A stretch of DNA of 64,000 bases from Mimachlamys varia (lineage: Eukaryota; Mollusca; Bivalvia; Pectinida; Pectinidae). The stretch lies in NCBI GenBank assembly GCA_947623455.1, contig OX392536.1, positions 5,947,282-6,011,281 of the forward strand, given 5' to 3'. Both the position numbers and the translations under genes were made by a program. The notes under the pieces were generated by a model. That model made no database searches, was not told the DNA's origin, and worked only from the letters and a program-made list of their open reading frames with translations. Each line of letters begins with the position of its first letter. Positions within the stretch are counted from its first letter, which is position 1. Positions 12,152 through 24,548 of this stretch are shown here, piece by piece.

Positions 12152-14694
12152 TTGACTTACCATCCCATTAACAAGTTGAAAATATTTGATGTTTACCTAA
12201 CTTTGAAATACTGCTACTTTATCAAGTTGACGGTATTTGATGTTTACCTTACTTTGACTTACTGTCCCTTTAACAAGTTGACGATATTTGATGTTTACAT
12301 AACTTTAACCTACTGTCCCTTTAACAAGTTGACGGTATTTGATGTTAATCTAACTTTGACTTACTGTCCCTTTATCAATTTGACGGTATTTGATATTTAT
12401 CTAACTTTGACTTACTGCCCCTTTAACAAGTTGACGGTATTTGATGTTAATCTAACTTTGACTTACTGTCCCTTTAACAAGTTAACGATATTTGATGTTA
12501 ATTTAACTTTTACTTACTGTCCGTTTAACAAGTTGACGATATTTGATGTTTATCTAACTTTAACTTACTGTCCCTTTTACAAGTTGACGATATTTGATGT
12601 TAATCTAACTTTGACTTACTGTCCCTTTAACAAGTTGACGATATTTGATGTTAATCTAACTTTGACTTACTGTCCGTTTAACAAGTTGACGACATTTGAT
12701 GTTAATCTAACTTTTACCTACTGTCCGTTTAACAAGTTGACGATATTTGATGTTTATCTAACTTTGACTTACTGTCCCTTTTACAAGTTGACGATATTTG
12801 ATGTTAATCTAACTTTGACTTACTGTCCGTTTAACAAGTTGACGATATTTGATGTTAATCTAACTTTGACTTACTGTCCCTTTAACAAGTTGACAATATT
12901 TGATGTTTATCTAACTTTTACTTACTGTCCCTTTAACAAGTTGACGATATTTGATGTTTACCTAAATATTACTTACTGTCCCTTTAACAAGTTGACGATA
13001 TTTGATGTTTATCTAACTTTGACTTACTGTCCTTTTAACAAGTTAACGATATTTAATATATATCTAACTTTGACTTACTGCCCCTTTAACAAGTTGACGG
13101 TATTTGATATTTATCAAACTTGGACTTACTGTCCCTTTATCAATTTGACGGTATTTGATATTTATCTAACCTTGACTTACTGTCCCTTTAACAAGTTGAC
13201 GATATTTGATGTTAATCTAACTTTGACTTACTGTCCCTTTAACAAGTTGACGATATTTGATGTTAATCTAACTTTGACTTACTGTCCCTTTATTAAGTTG
13301 ACGATTTTTTATGTTAATCTAACTTTGACTTACTGTCCGTTTAACAAGTTGACGATATTTGATGTTTACCTAAATATTACTTACTGTCCCTTTAACAAGT
13401 TGACGATATTTGATGTTAATCTAACTTTGACTTACTGTCCCTTTAACAAGTTGACGATATTTGATGTTAATCTTACTTTGACTTACTGTCCCTTTAACAA
13501 GTTGACGATATTTGATGTTAATCTAACTTTGACTTACTGTCCCTTTATTAAGTTGACGATTTTTTATGTTAATCTAACTTTGACTTACTGTCCGTTTAAC
13601 AAGTTGACGATATTTGATGTTTACCTAAATATTACTTACTGTCCCTTTAACAAGTTGACGATATTTGATGTTAATCTAACTTTGACTTACTGTCCCTTTA
13701 ACAAGTTGACGATATTTGATGTTAATCTTACTTTGACTTACTGTCCCTTTAACAAGTTGACGATATTTGATGTTAATCTTACTTTGACTTACTGTCCGTT
13801 TAACAAGTTGACAATATTTGATGTTTATCTAACTTTGACTTACTGTCCCTTTAACAAGTTAACGATATTTGATGTTAATCTTACTTTGACTTACAGTCCC
13901 TTTATGAAGTTGACGATATTTGATGTTTATCTAACTTTGACTTACTGTCCCTTTAACAAGTTGACAATATTTTATGTTTACCTAAATATTACTTACTGTC
14001 CCTTTAACAAGTTGACGGTATTTGATGTTTATCTAACCTTGACTTATTGTCCCTTTAACAAGTTGACGATATCTGATGTTAATCTAACTTTGACTTACTG
14101 TCCCTTTATTAAGTTGACGATTTTTTATGTTACTCTAACTTTGACTTACTGTCCCTTTAACAAGTTGACGGTATTTGATGTTTACCTAAATATTACTTAC
14201 TGTCCCTTTAACAAGTTGACGATATTTGATGTTTATCTAACCTTGACTTACTGTCCTTTTAACAAGTTGACGATATCTGATGTTAATCTAACTTTGACTT
14301 ACTGTCCCTTTATCAAGTTGACGATATTTGATATTTACCTAACTTTGATTCACTGCCCCTTCAAAACAAAATCAATATTTGATGTTTACTTAACTTTGTC
14401 TTATAGTGCCACTTTAACAAGTTGACGATATTTGATGTTTATCTAACTTTGACTTACAGTCCCTTTAACAAGTTGACGATTTTTGATGTTAATCTAGCTT
14501 TGACTTACTGTCCCTTTAACAAGTTGACGATATTTGATGCTTATCTTACTTTGACTTACTGTCCCTTTTTGACGATATTTGATGTTAATCTAACTTTGAC
14601 TTACTGTCTCTTTAACAAGTTAACGATATTTGATGTTTACCTAATTTTTACTCACTGCCACTTTTAACAAGTTGTCTATCTTTGAAACTTACTT
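12152..14694 (+). repeat. 51-bp satellite array (about 50 copies) with a long open frame
   Basis: Tandem copies of a 51-bp unit built from ACTTACTGTCCCTTTAACAA, GTTGACGATATTTGATGTTA and ATCTAACTTTG. Since 51 is a multiple of 3, one plus-strand frame stays open from 12152 to 14425, reading as a 17-residue repeat (TYCPFNKLTIFDVNLTL). A single frame change near 14405 starts a second open stretch to 14667. The nominal start at 12152 is TTG, and the first in-frame ATG comes only near 13912, deep inside the array. Higher-order period: units with the ACGATTTTTTATG variant recur at 13301, 13556 (+255 = 5 units) and 14117 (+561 = 11 units). I treat it as satellite DNA, not a gene. Confidence 0.93.
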
Positions 14695-15472
14695 TACTTT
14701 CATTTGCTGACCCTGTATCTGAATCAAAAATGATTAATATTGATAAGTCTCCTGATGTTTTTAATATAAATATATTTCAAAGATTGAATTTAGGTTTTCA
14801 CATGTTCGCTTAATGTTAGACTTCCCTTATCCGATTGACAATTTGTCTTCCGTAACACCAATTTAAGGGTGTTTGTTACGTTAATTTATTTTAATGATGT
14901 GGTCTTAAGCCGAAAAAGTCTTTAAAATGATATTTTATCAAATGGAGTTTGAGTATGTTAAACATGACAGTGACTTGTTAAAGAAAAGACATTCTGCCAC
15001 TTAGAGTTGGCCTTAATATCAAATGAATCTATAATTATTTTATCACAGTGTCTTCTGTTAATTTATTTTAAAAAGAAAGAACTCGTCATCACCACTGAAG
15101 ATTGTTCTTGGTCATTGTAATCTTCAACATGTAATAACAGTAATTGTGCTGATGTGATTGCTGTGTTGTAAACTGTTGGAAATCAAATATAGAATTTGTT
15201 ATTATTGACTCTGAATTTATTCATTTATTTCATATTAAACAAGAACCAGACTTACAAAAAGAATAATGATTACTCACTAGTCGTATAATCTATGGTGGAA
15301 AAAAAACTAATTTTATCAATAAACCGGTAAAAAATATGCTTTACATTGACATTAAATGATTATAATATGCATGAAGCTGAAGTTTAATGTTTTGACTCCC
15401 ATTTTTTCTTCGTAGACCCTCAAAATTCTTGGCTGGCAATTCAATGGACTCCCAGTTTTGATATGATCCCTA
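14695..15472. other. Unassigned AT-rich interval
   Basis: No coding region, RNA or repeat family recognised. Confidence 0.5.
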
Positions 15473-15836
15473 CACTAGCCCTCCACCTCTGGGATGTGAT
15501 GGCTAAGTGGTTAAGGTGTACCATCATTCTACCACTAGCCCTCCACCTCTGGGATGCCATGGCTTAGTGGTTAAGGTGTACCAACCTTCTACCACTAGCC
15601 CTCCACCTCTGGGATGTGATGGCTGAGTGGTTAAGGTGTACCAACATTCTACCACTAGCCCTCCACCTCCAGGTAGCGAGGTCGAAACCCGCGTGAGGCA
15701 GTTGCCAGGTACTGGCCGTAGGTCAGTGATTTTTCTCCTGGTTCTCCGGCTTTCCTCCACCTCCAAAACCTGGCACGTCCTTAAATGACCCTGGTTGTTG
15801 ATACGACGTAAAACAAAAATACACCAAACCAAACAT
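15473..15836 (+). mobile_element. tRNA-derived SINE with triplicated A-box segment
   Basis: Three exact-period 60-bp units (15481-15540, 15541-15600, 15601-15660), each holding a Pol III A-box-like TGGCTGAGTGGTTAAGG and the CTACCACTAGCC linker. They are followed by a single B-box-like GAGGTCGAAACCC and the SINE body (CCAGGTACTGGCCGTAGGTC, TTTCTCC, CTTTCCTCCACCTCC, TTAAATGACCCTGG) and an A-rich tail. The body matches SINEs at 57923-58134 and 54897-55119. The minus-strand frame 15524-15832 is a repeat artefact. Confidence 0.85.
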
Positions 15837-17210
15837 TAACATTCTGGTAATTTGAAGAAATATAAGAGAGACAGCTTTAATATGATTCATAAATATAACG
15901 TCGGATGCATCGTTAAGTAGACACTTGTACTACAATGAGGAAATACACATGCACTCTAAAGATATACGTATAAACTGTATTTTAGTGATCGACATAGAAA
16001 AGAAATTAGTCGCAATCAAACTGAGATATTAAAAAAAATATCGTACTGTTTAAAAAAAATCATTGTGATATCACGTATTAAGCTGATCATTTAAAAAGTG
16101 CGGAACATATAGGTATACGTATATATAAAAGGTTGATGAACATACGTATATATGTAGGAAGCTCGTGTAAGAAGTAATTTAACAGCACGCTGGCTTATTT
16201 CTTGATTACACTATTATGTATACGACTAGGGGTTCCCCACTGAATTCTATAACCAGATTATGTGTCGCAAAAATATCTTGGGAAATGAAAAGATTGCAAA
16301 AAATAATTATCCAAAAAAGTATGTATTTTTTGTAATTGTCGCCTAGAGGGACTTTACATATTTCATTTTAAAGTTCTTTCCTAGAGTTACACAATGCAGG
16401 ATATAGTGTGTGGCCTTATCGAAGGTATACAGGCGCTAGTCTGACAACCAAATGTATGGCTGCCTATTAGCTTTGCACTTACCACTGTCTACATCAACTT
16501 AGAGAAAGTTCATGGAAATTGCCGAAGTAAACTTAATGTTGAAGGAAGCGCAGGAAGGGACATAATCAATCGACTCCGCGCTCTATAAATAGTGTTTTTT
16601 AATTAAGCACAGCGCGAAATCTTACGTTGGGATTTGGTCGTTCTATCTGGTAGATGAAAATAAAGGTTTTAATCACTAGGAAAGCTTTTAATTCAATCGG
16701 AAGACAATTAAAACAATCTCAACTAATTGGAAACTTGAGTGTCCCTAGACTTTGACAAGTTTCTGCTACACGGGTGTAAAAGCAATCTCGTTACAGTCTG
16801 GGTCGGATCCGACTGGCGCGAACTCCCGTGTCAAACGGCTCATTCCGCGACAGTCAAAGTCAGCTTCATCAACGACTTCCCGCCAAATATTCTGCCATTT
16901 TTTTATTGGGGAATATTGTGGTTGATTCCCCGTCTACATTCTCCCCGATTCTTTCTATTGTTGTTGTCATTATTATTATGGCCGTTAATCATGTAAAACA
17001 ACACATGTGAAGTAAAACATGAACTACTGTTTTATTCCATTGATAGTATAATATTTTGATATAATTGTAAATTTCATCAGAAAATCTATTTGGAAATATC
17101 TTGAAACAACATTATTTCTTTTAAATATATATATATATGCTTGTATATCAGAATGGTGCAACACATGTCCTCTACTCAGACATTGAATTATATACGTTTC
17201 TTTTGCATTC
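15837..17210. other. Unassigned interval
   Basis: Mostly AT-rich up to about 16380, then a non-repetitive, less AT-rich stretch (about 16380-16990) with a consensus TATA-like element (listed separately). The overlapping frames at 16739-17010 begin with GTG or are short and show no domain. No gene is claimed. Confidence 0.45.
16584..16591 (+). promoter_or_regulatory. TATA-box-like element TATAAATA
   Basis: CGCGCTCTATAAATAGTG: a strong TATA consensus flanked by GC-rich bases inside a non-repetitive patch. No coding exon was identified downstream within about 500 bp, so function is uncertain. Confidence 0.25.
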
Positions 17211-17377
17211 ATTCATCCATCCATCCATTCATCCATCCACCCTCCTATCCATCTATCTATCCCCATATCAATCCAACCGTCCGACCGTCCATCCATCAAA
17301 TTATTTGATCGATCTATAGTCTACCCATCAATTTATCTATAAATTCAATCATCTATTATCCATCCATCCATCCATCC
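17211..17377 (+). repeat. CCAT/ATCT microsatellite
   Basis: Imperfect CATC/CCAT tetranucleotide runs that grade into the 32-bp array. The CCATCCATCC tract within each 32-bp unit probably derives from it. Confidence 0.9.
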
Positions 17378-18811
17378 AATTGTTCGTTAGATCTATAATC
17401 CATCCATCCAATTGTTCGTTAGATCTATAATCCACCCATCCAATTGTTCGTTAGATCTGTAATCCATCCACCATTGTTCGTTAGATCTATAATCCATCCT
17501 TCCAATTGTTCGTTAGATCTATAATCCATCCATCCAATTGTTCGTTAGATCTATAATCCACCCATCCAATTGTTCGTTAGATCTATAATCCATCCATCCA
17601 ATTGTTCGTTAGATCTATAATTCATCCATCCAATTGTTCGTTAGATCTATAATTCATCCATCCAATTGTTCGTTAGATCTATAATTCATCCATCCAATTG
17701 TTCGTTAGATCTATAATCCATCCATCCAATTATTCGTTAGATCTATAATTCATCCATCCAATTGTTCGTTAGATCTATAATCCACCCATCCAATTGTTCG
17801 TTAGATCTATAATCCATCCATACAATTGTTCGTTAGATCTATAATCCATCCACTATTGTTCGTTAGATCTATAATCCATCCATCCAATTGTTCGCTAGAT
17901 CTATAATCCATCCATCCAATTATTCGTTAGATCTATAATTCATCCATCCAACTGTTCTTTGGATCTATAATCAATCCATCCAATTGTTCGTTAGATCTAT
18001 CATCAATCCATCCAATTGTTCGTTAGATCTATAATCCATCCACCCAATTGTTCGTTAGATCTATTATCCATCAATCCAATTGTTCGTTAGATCTATCATC
18101 CATCCATCCAATTGTTCGTTAGATCTATAATCCATCAATCCAATTGTTCGCTAGATCTATAATCCATCCATCCAATTGTTCGTTAGATCTATAATCCATC
18201 CACCCAATTGTTCGTTAGATCTATAATCCATCAATCCAATTGTTCGCTAGATCTATAATCCATCCATACAATTGTTCGTTAGATCTATATTCCATCCATC
18301 CAATAGTTCGTTAGATCTATAATCCATCTATCCAATTGTTCTTTAGATCTATAATCACTCCATCCAATTGTTCGTTAGATCTATAAACCACTCATCCAAT
18401 TGTTCGTTAGATCTATAATCCATCCATCCAACTGTTCTTTGGATCTATAATCCATCCATCCAATTGTTCGTTAGATCTATAATCCACCCATCCAATTGTT
18501 CGTTAGATCTATAATCCACCCATCTAATTGTTCGTTAGATCTATAATCCATCCATCCAACTGTTCTTTGGATCTATAATCCATCCATCCAATTGTTCGTT
18601 AGATCTATAATCCACCCATCCAATTGTTCGTTAGATCTATAATCTATCCATCAAATTGTTCGTTAGATCTATAATCCACCCATCCAATTGTTCGTTAGAT
18701 CTATAATCCATCCATCCAACTGTTCTTTGGATCTATAATCCATCCATCCAATTGTTCGCTAGATCTATAATCCACACATCCAATTGTTCGTTAGATCTGT
18801 AATCCATCCAT
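17378..18811 (+). repeat. 32-bp satellite array, about 45 copies
   Basis: Unit AATTGTTCGTTAGATCTATA followed by ATCCATCCATCC (32 bp), with variants CCACCC, TTCATCC and ACTGTTCTTTGG. The ACTGTTCTTTGG variant recurs at about 18430, 18558 and 18718 (spacing 128 and 160 bp, i.e. 4 and 5 units), showing local block amplification. CCATCC tracts continue to about 18840. Confidence 0.96.
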
Positions 18812-18841
18812 CCATTTATACAATCATCTACCCATATCCAG

Positions 18842-21800
18842 ACATTCATCCCTTCAATTTTTCCATCCATCTGCCTATCGTTCACTTATTGACCTATCTA
18901 ACCCTCCATCAATCATCTACCCTTCAATCAAATTTCACGATTTTACAAAGTTATGAAGGCTAAGCATGTTCAAATATCGAATATGGACAAATTCCTCCCA
19001 AAATGAGCATAAATATGATAGTATGATTACAAAGTAATGTTCTCTCCCGCTGGTGAATAGATGACTATATATTTTAGCATTAACAAGTAATGAAAACGGC
19101 CGGACGCAGGTGAACCGAGGCTTTTTCGCCCTTTAAACGGGTTTTATAGTAATATACTTGTTCCCAAGGTACAGCTAAATCCAGTATGATTGATGTGGTT
19201 CCGTCATAGGGGTCTGACATGGCCTCGTTTCCACCTCGTTGTCATGGGTACATTACTTATGACTTGTTTAAGAGCATCTGCATGTGATTTTTTTTATCAG
19301 GTTTGTTTTTTATAAGCTGGTTGATTCCTGCTAAATACATGCTTCTATGTAGTACATAAAAAATGTGATAAATAAAACGATAATAAACACTATATATAAG
19401 AACCAGCAGATATTGAGCTACATGTATGCTGCGCCCCTCTTAATTTAACCATTTCTATTTTTCGACAGAACCACTTAAAATGGTTTTGAAAGATGTCCTA
19501 GTAGTTTGAATATCCCCGCAATATTTGTACCTCTGTAGTTCAGACGGTAAGAATGCGGTTAATACAAAATGCGGATGATATTTAAGATGCGGCCTGAACA
19601 CACATGTGTAAAATTGAATAAATTGTCTATTTCAAGCATTTTACCTTAGGTGCACTTTTAAAAAATCTGACATTTTAATGATCCTTGTACATTTAAATCC
19701 ACTGAGCATAATATGTGTCATTTTCTTCGATCTGTTAAGTTTCTTTTTTATTTCGAAATTTAGCAGCTGGTTTTAACTTTACTGTTACCGCGGTCCCGTG
19801 GTTTTTTACGAAAGAGGAGGCGGGCTATAGTTAATTTTATGTCATTAGTTAATTCTCTTTCATGTTTAATCAAACTGTTTATAATGATAAATACTTTATT
19901 TCCGTGTGATATTTGATGTCACTGGTTAAAATGTCTAAGACAGGAAACTTTAAATGTGTTTCATAATGAACTCAAGATTGAAAATAAACTTTGAGTGTTA
20001 ATAATATACGGTTTAAAAAAAATCCTGCGCTCTAATCAATTTGATAATTATACATGTAGCAATAAATTTAGACCTTTTACTCATCGGAAACGAAAACGTA
20101 TTGGTCGAAATCTAAAATTCTGTAAATTTCTGACATTTCCCATTGACACAATGCTAAGAGGCAGTTGCTGCCATACGCCTTTAACACCCAGTGTCTCAGA
20201 CTAGAACAGCAGTTGTTATTGTGACGTCGTCAATCTCAATTGTGACGTCATCAATTTCATTGATGTCTACACTTGATTTGCTGTTCAAAATCGGTCCGAA
20301 GAAACTAAATAAAGCACAATAATTCTATCAAAAATGCCGACAAACTTACATAAATCCCTACCGGGCTTTATTTAGTTTGTCAGCAATAGCAATGTGTGTT
20401 ATAGTACTGTAACAACATTTGCTAAAACATTCATTGCTTAAATGAAAGAAGCGGTTCCCGTGACGTAATGCGTGGTTTACTTATGACGTCATAGATCAAC
20501 CTTTTCTCTAATGCGAGGCTTGTCGCTTCGCTCCGAATAATATTGATAACGTCCCTACGCCAAACGCTCAAATGAACCGATAAAGTGTGGAAGAATTTAT
20601 AATCTGAGAGAGGCTGTTGGTGTTTAAAATATTGAACTATCGATATCGTGAAAGGTTTCCAGTTCATTTTCGGAAAAAGATAAAAGCTGTTGATGTATTA
20701 ATTAGTCTATCAATTTAATGCAGAATATCGTAAGCTTGTCAAACAAGGCTTCATATAGACATTACAATTATCTTACATATATTAGAATTCTTCTTAACAC
20801 ACAGTAAAAAAAAGAAAGAGACGTCTTGTGATAATTGTCTAATTTCTTTTATTTCAAATGTTAAAATACTTTTAAGCATTTTAAACCTCAGGACGCTTTT
20901 AAAGAAAAGAGCGCAATTACATCCAATATCAGTTCAGAGCTATCTTTTATTCTAAAATAATGTAATATACTTTTTACATCGGAACACACCGCTATAAACA
21001 CGCCAAGTTGAATCAGTCACCATCGAAGATTGAAATATGAAGGAGTACTGTTACGGACCCCAGGTGAACCATCACGGAAGCTAGGTATGTAATGGGTCCG
21101 TGAGGAGGGGCTTAATTTTGCCGATAAATATATCGTCGCCCATCGTACAAGCAAATTGTACACAACCTGCTCGCCATATTGAAGTTTATATCGTAACACA
21201 GATGTTTTATCTACATAAGATAAAGGATTTGTCATACGGCTAAACACCGACCTAATCCGGTGGTGAAAAGCCCACACGAAGTGTCTCTGACAAATTAATG
21301 TGGATGTAGCGAATCCCCAGGACATGACTAAAATTGAGTATATACAGATTGCAACGACCATGTTTGTGCAAATATAACGGAGTAAATATGTCAAAATTCT
21401 TCTTAATTGAATTTACTTCAAGATTTCCAAATAATTTCATTATGTATTTTTGTTCAGAAAATATATAGTAAAACATGAATATGATTTTTTAAGCTTCTGT
21501 TAATCGAATATTGAAATACAGCTTATGTCACATGTAATTAGCAATTGTCGTTTTAAAAATGGCTCCCAAGTGTCCTATATAGGTATTTCGGAAATTCTGT
21601 CCTATCCGTATTTATAGAATCGACTTAAATGCAAGTTTATGTCCCCGTTTTTTTTCAAATGTGTAAATGTCAAATATATTTTTATTCCTATCAATTGCCA
21701 TTACATGTAAGATTTCATTGAAGTCATTTATAATTAATATTATATTTTTGTTTGTTTGTTCCAAAACGTATACCTAATGACGTGATGGAAGTGTATTATA

Positions 21801-21935
21801 GTACAACTTCCCTATGTGTCCAAATGAAACGTTTTGTAGAGTTTTTTGCCAATTTTGTATTGCATTATTCGTGTTAGAACTGATGCCGTCGAAATCAAGA
21901 ACACAATGATGTGCCGAACGCCTTTCTCCAAGCAA
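18842..21935. other. Unassigned interval
   Basis: No gene or known repeat recognised. Two perfect CRE palindromes TGACGTCA occur (near 20243 and 20484). Open frames 20431-20667 and 21017-21394 (minus) lack recognisable domains and acceptable context. Confidence 0.45.
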
Positions 21936-21937
21936 AT

Positions 21938-22797
21938 CCTTTTGCTGATTCAAAGATAATCTTATTAACGATTCCAAGATAATCTCATAGCCGATTCCAA
22001 GATAATCTCATAGCTGATTCCAAGATAATATCATAGCTGCCTCCAAGATAATCTCATTACAGATTCAAAAACAAATCTTATTAACGATTCCAAGAAAACT
22101 TCATTGCTGACTCCAAGATAAAATTATTGCCGATTCCAAGATAATCTCATCGCTGATTCCAAGATAAAGTCAATGCTAATTCCATAGTAATATCATCGCT
22201 GATTCCAAAATAGGTTCATGGCTAATTCTAAGATAATCCCGTTGCTTATTCCAAGATAAAATTATTGCCAATTTCAAGAAATTTTCTTCTTGCTGATTCA
22301 AAGATAATCCCATTGCTGACTCCAAGATAATCTCATTGCTAATTCCAAGATAATCTCATTGCTGATTTCAAGATAATCTCATCGTGACTTAAGTATAATC
22401 TCAACGCTGATTCCAATATAATCTCATTGCTGATTTCAAGATAATATCATCGCTGATTTCAAGATAATCTCATCGCTGATTCCAAGATAATCTCATCATT
22501 GACTCCAATATAATCTCATTGCTGATTCCAAGATAATCTCATCGCTGATTTTAAGATAATCTCATCGTTGACTCCAATATAATCTCATTGCTGATTTCAA
22601 GATAATCTCATCGTTGACTCCAATATAATCTCATCGTTGACTCCAAGATAATCCTATTGCTGATAATCTCATTGCTGATTTCAAGATAATCTCATCACTG
22701 ATTAAAAAAAAATCCTATTAACGATTCCAATATAGTATCATTGCTAATTCCAAGATAATCTCATCGCTGATTCCAACATAATCTTATTGCTGACTTA
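21938..22797 (+). repeat. 23-bp diverged tandem array, about 37 copies
   Basis: Unit GATTCCAAGATAATCTCATT plus GCT (23 bp), with substantial divergence (GACTCC, TTTCAAG, ATATAATC, small deletions). Nearly every unit keeps AGATAA, a GATA-factor core. Confidence 0.9.
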
Positions 22798-24157
22798 AAA
22801 AGAATTAAGTTCATTCGAGTTGCTCTTTTTCTGTTACTTTAACTTCTATTTGAACAATTAAGGCACATTCTCATTGTCTACCCTTCCTGCGTTTTATTTG
22901 CATAAAATAATTGTTCCGTTTCTTTGCTTAAAACTTTTCAGATATCTATTGAGTAAAATGTGAAGGCTAATCAAATTAGTGATTTTAGGTATATCTATTT
23001 ATTTATTTATAGGGAAATCCGTACACGTGAATACACCTAAATAAAATATGCTTTAAGAAAAGACCCAGAAACATTGTAGCTACCTAATCCATTTGAATAT
23101 TTAAGGAAACAAAACATGTTTCAATCAATCAGGAAAGGAAAGGTATTAGTTCACTTATCGTTTAATATCTCTTCCTCATTTTGAAATAAGCATTTTATGC
23201 GCTCAGCTGTCACAAAGTCGTTCTGTTACGAGTGAATTGTAACCGTACTTCTTTTGGCACATAACTGAATTTAAATAGCGTTAAAAATGAATTGAAATTA
23301 AAAATTTTACTGAAAAAGGTAATATACAAAAACTGTTATCATTATTTTGAGGAATACGTTTAGCGTAAAATTCGCTAAAATAAGATTACCGCGAAAATAT
23401 ATACGGTAAAACAAATTCGTCCACAGTTATCAGAACATCGCCTGATTTAACCATGAAACAGAAAATCTAATGACCACGGCAGTGGAGCAAGACAATAGTC
23501 TACTTTGTCTTTAATTCTCAAATAAAGTGAAAACTATTTGTTAAATCGCAGATATTTACAAAACTGATACATCTATATTTCCTTCTAAGTAATTCATATT
23601 CATTCATAGCGCAAAGGTGTTGAAAAAGATTCAATAGAGACAAAGTTGATTAAATTCAAGATATCTTTAAATAAGCATGTGTCTGTTACGTCATCTTTAA
23701 TGATAGAGATAGCTCAAATAAATTACTGTACACCGAAAATATTTGGATTATCGTTTCTATAATTTTTGATTTTAAACATATATATTGTCTAAAATAGGTA
23801 CAAAGAATTTGGCACAAGTTATGACAACTTATGAAGCCATCTCATATCAACAAAACATTGTACATAAGCGATGCCATAGACATTAGACAACAGTTGAAAT
23901 AAGCTAATTTTACATAATTATGCAAATGGTGATATAAAGATAGATATACATTGCATGTTATTAGATCTTTTGCTGGATTTGATGAAGGCCTGCACAGGTT
24001 CAAATAAATAACTATTTACATCCAAAGTCAAGTCTGTCCTATAATCTTCAGTATTGATAAGTGTTGGACGAGGACTAATATTAAATTCCGAAACGAAAAA
24101 AAAATGAAAATACAAATGTAAAAAAAAAAAAAAAAAATATTTTGAGCCAATTTAAAG
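22798..24157. other. Unassigned AT-rich interval
   Basis: No gene or repeat family recognised apart from a poly-A tract at about 24119-24137 abutting the MITE that follows. Confidence 0.5.
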
Positions 24158-24548
24158 TTAAAGGCCCAATATACGCAACTTCAGGAAATTTTTCGTGATT
24201 CTGAAAAATTCTGAAAAAATCCAGTTAATAACCATGCAAAAATCAGCCAAAACCGAAGTAAACCTGAACGGTAACAACAAGAAACTCTTGACAGAAAAAT
24301 CCAAAGAATTGAAAATAATTCAGGTGGGGCCCACCTCAACAACAAGCCGAAGTTAGAAGACAGTTCAAAATGGACGCGTGTTTACGAATACCGAGTTTCA
24401 ACTGCTGCCGTACCGGTTACCGCGGAAGAAATCATCTTGAATATTGCTGATATCAGTAAATCTTAACTAAATCTATAAATATAAAAAGTTATTAGGCTTT
24501 GATTTTCGTTCCAAGTTTTGCCATAAGTTACGTATATTGAGCCTTTAA
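24158..24548. mobile_element. 391-bp MITE with TTAA ends
   Basis: Terminal inverted repeats TTAAAGGCCCAATATACG and (right end, reversed) TTAAAGGCTCAATATACG continue for about 24 bp with two mismatches. The element begins and ends in TTAA, consistent with either piggyBac-like TTAA targeting or TIRs that include it. It has no coding capacity. The interior includes the palindromic GGTGGGGCCCACC. Confidence 0.75.

Noticed and set aside
12152..14425. 757-codon open frame as a real repetitive protein gene
   Set aside because: The nominal start is TTG, the first in-frame ATG is about 588 codons in, the frame coincides with a 51-bp satellite, and no signal peptide or splice context is visible. Kept only as a finding.
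17378..18811. CRISPR array
   Set aside because: The 32-bp repeats are directly contiguous with no unique spacers, and the genome is eukaryotic. The same applies to 3370-8767.
21017..21476. Minus-strand frames of 125 and 74 codons
   Set aside because: No recognisable domain, overlapping in different frames, and no supporting context.
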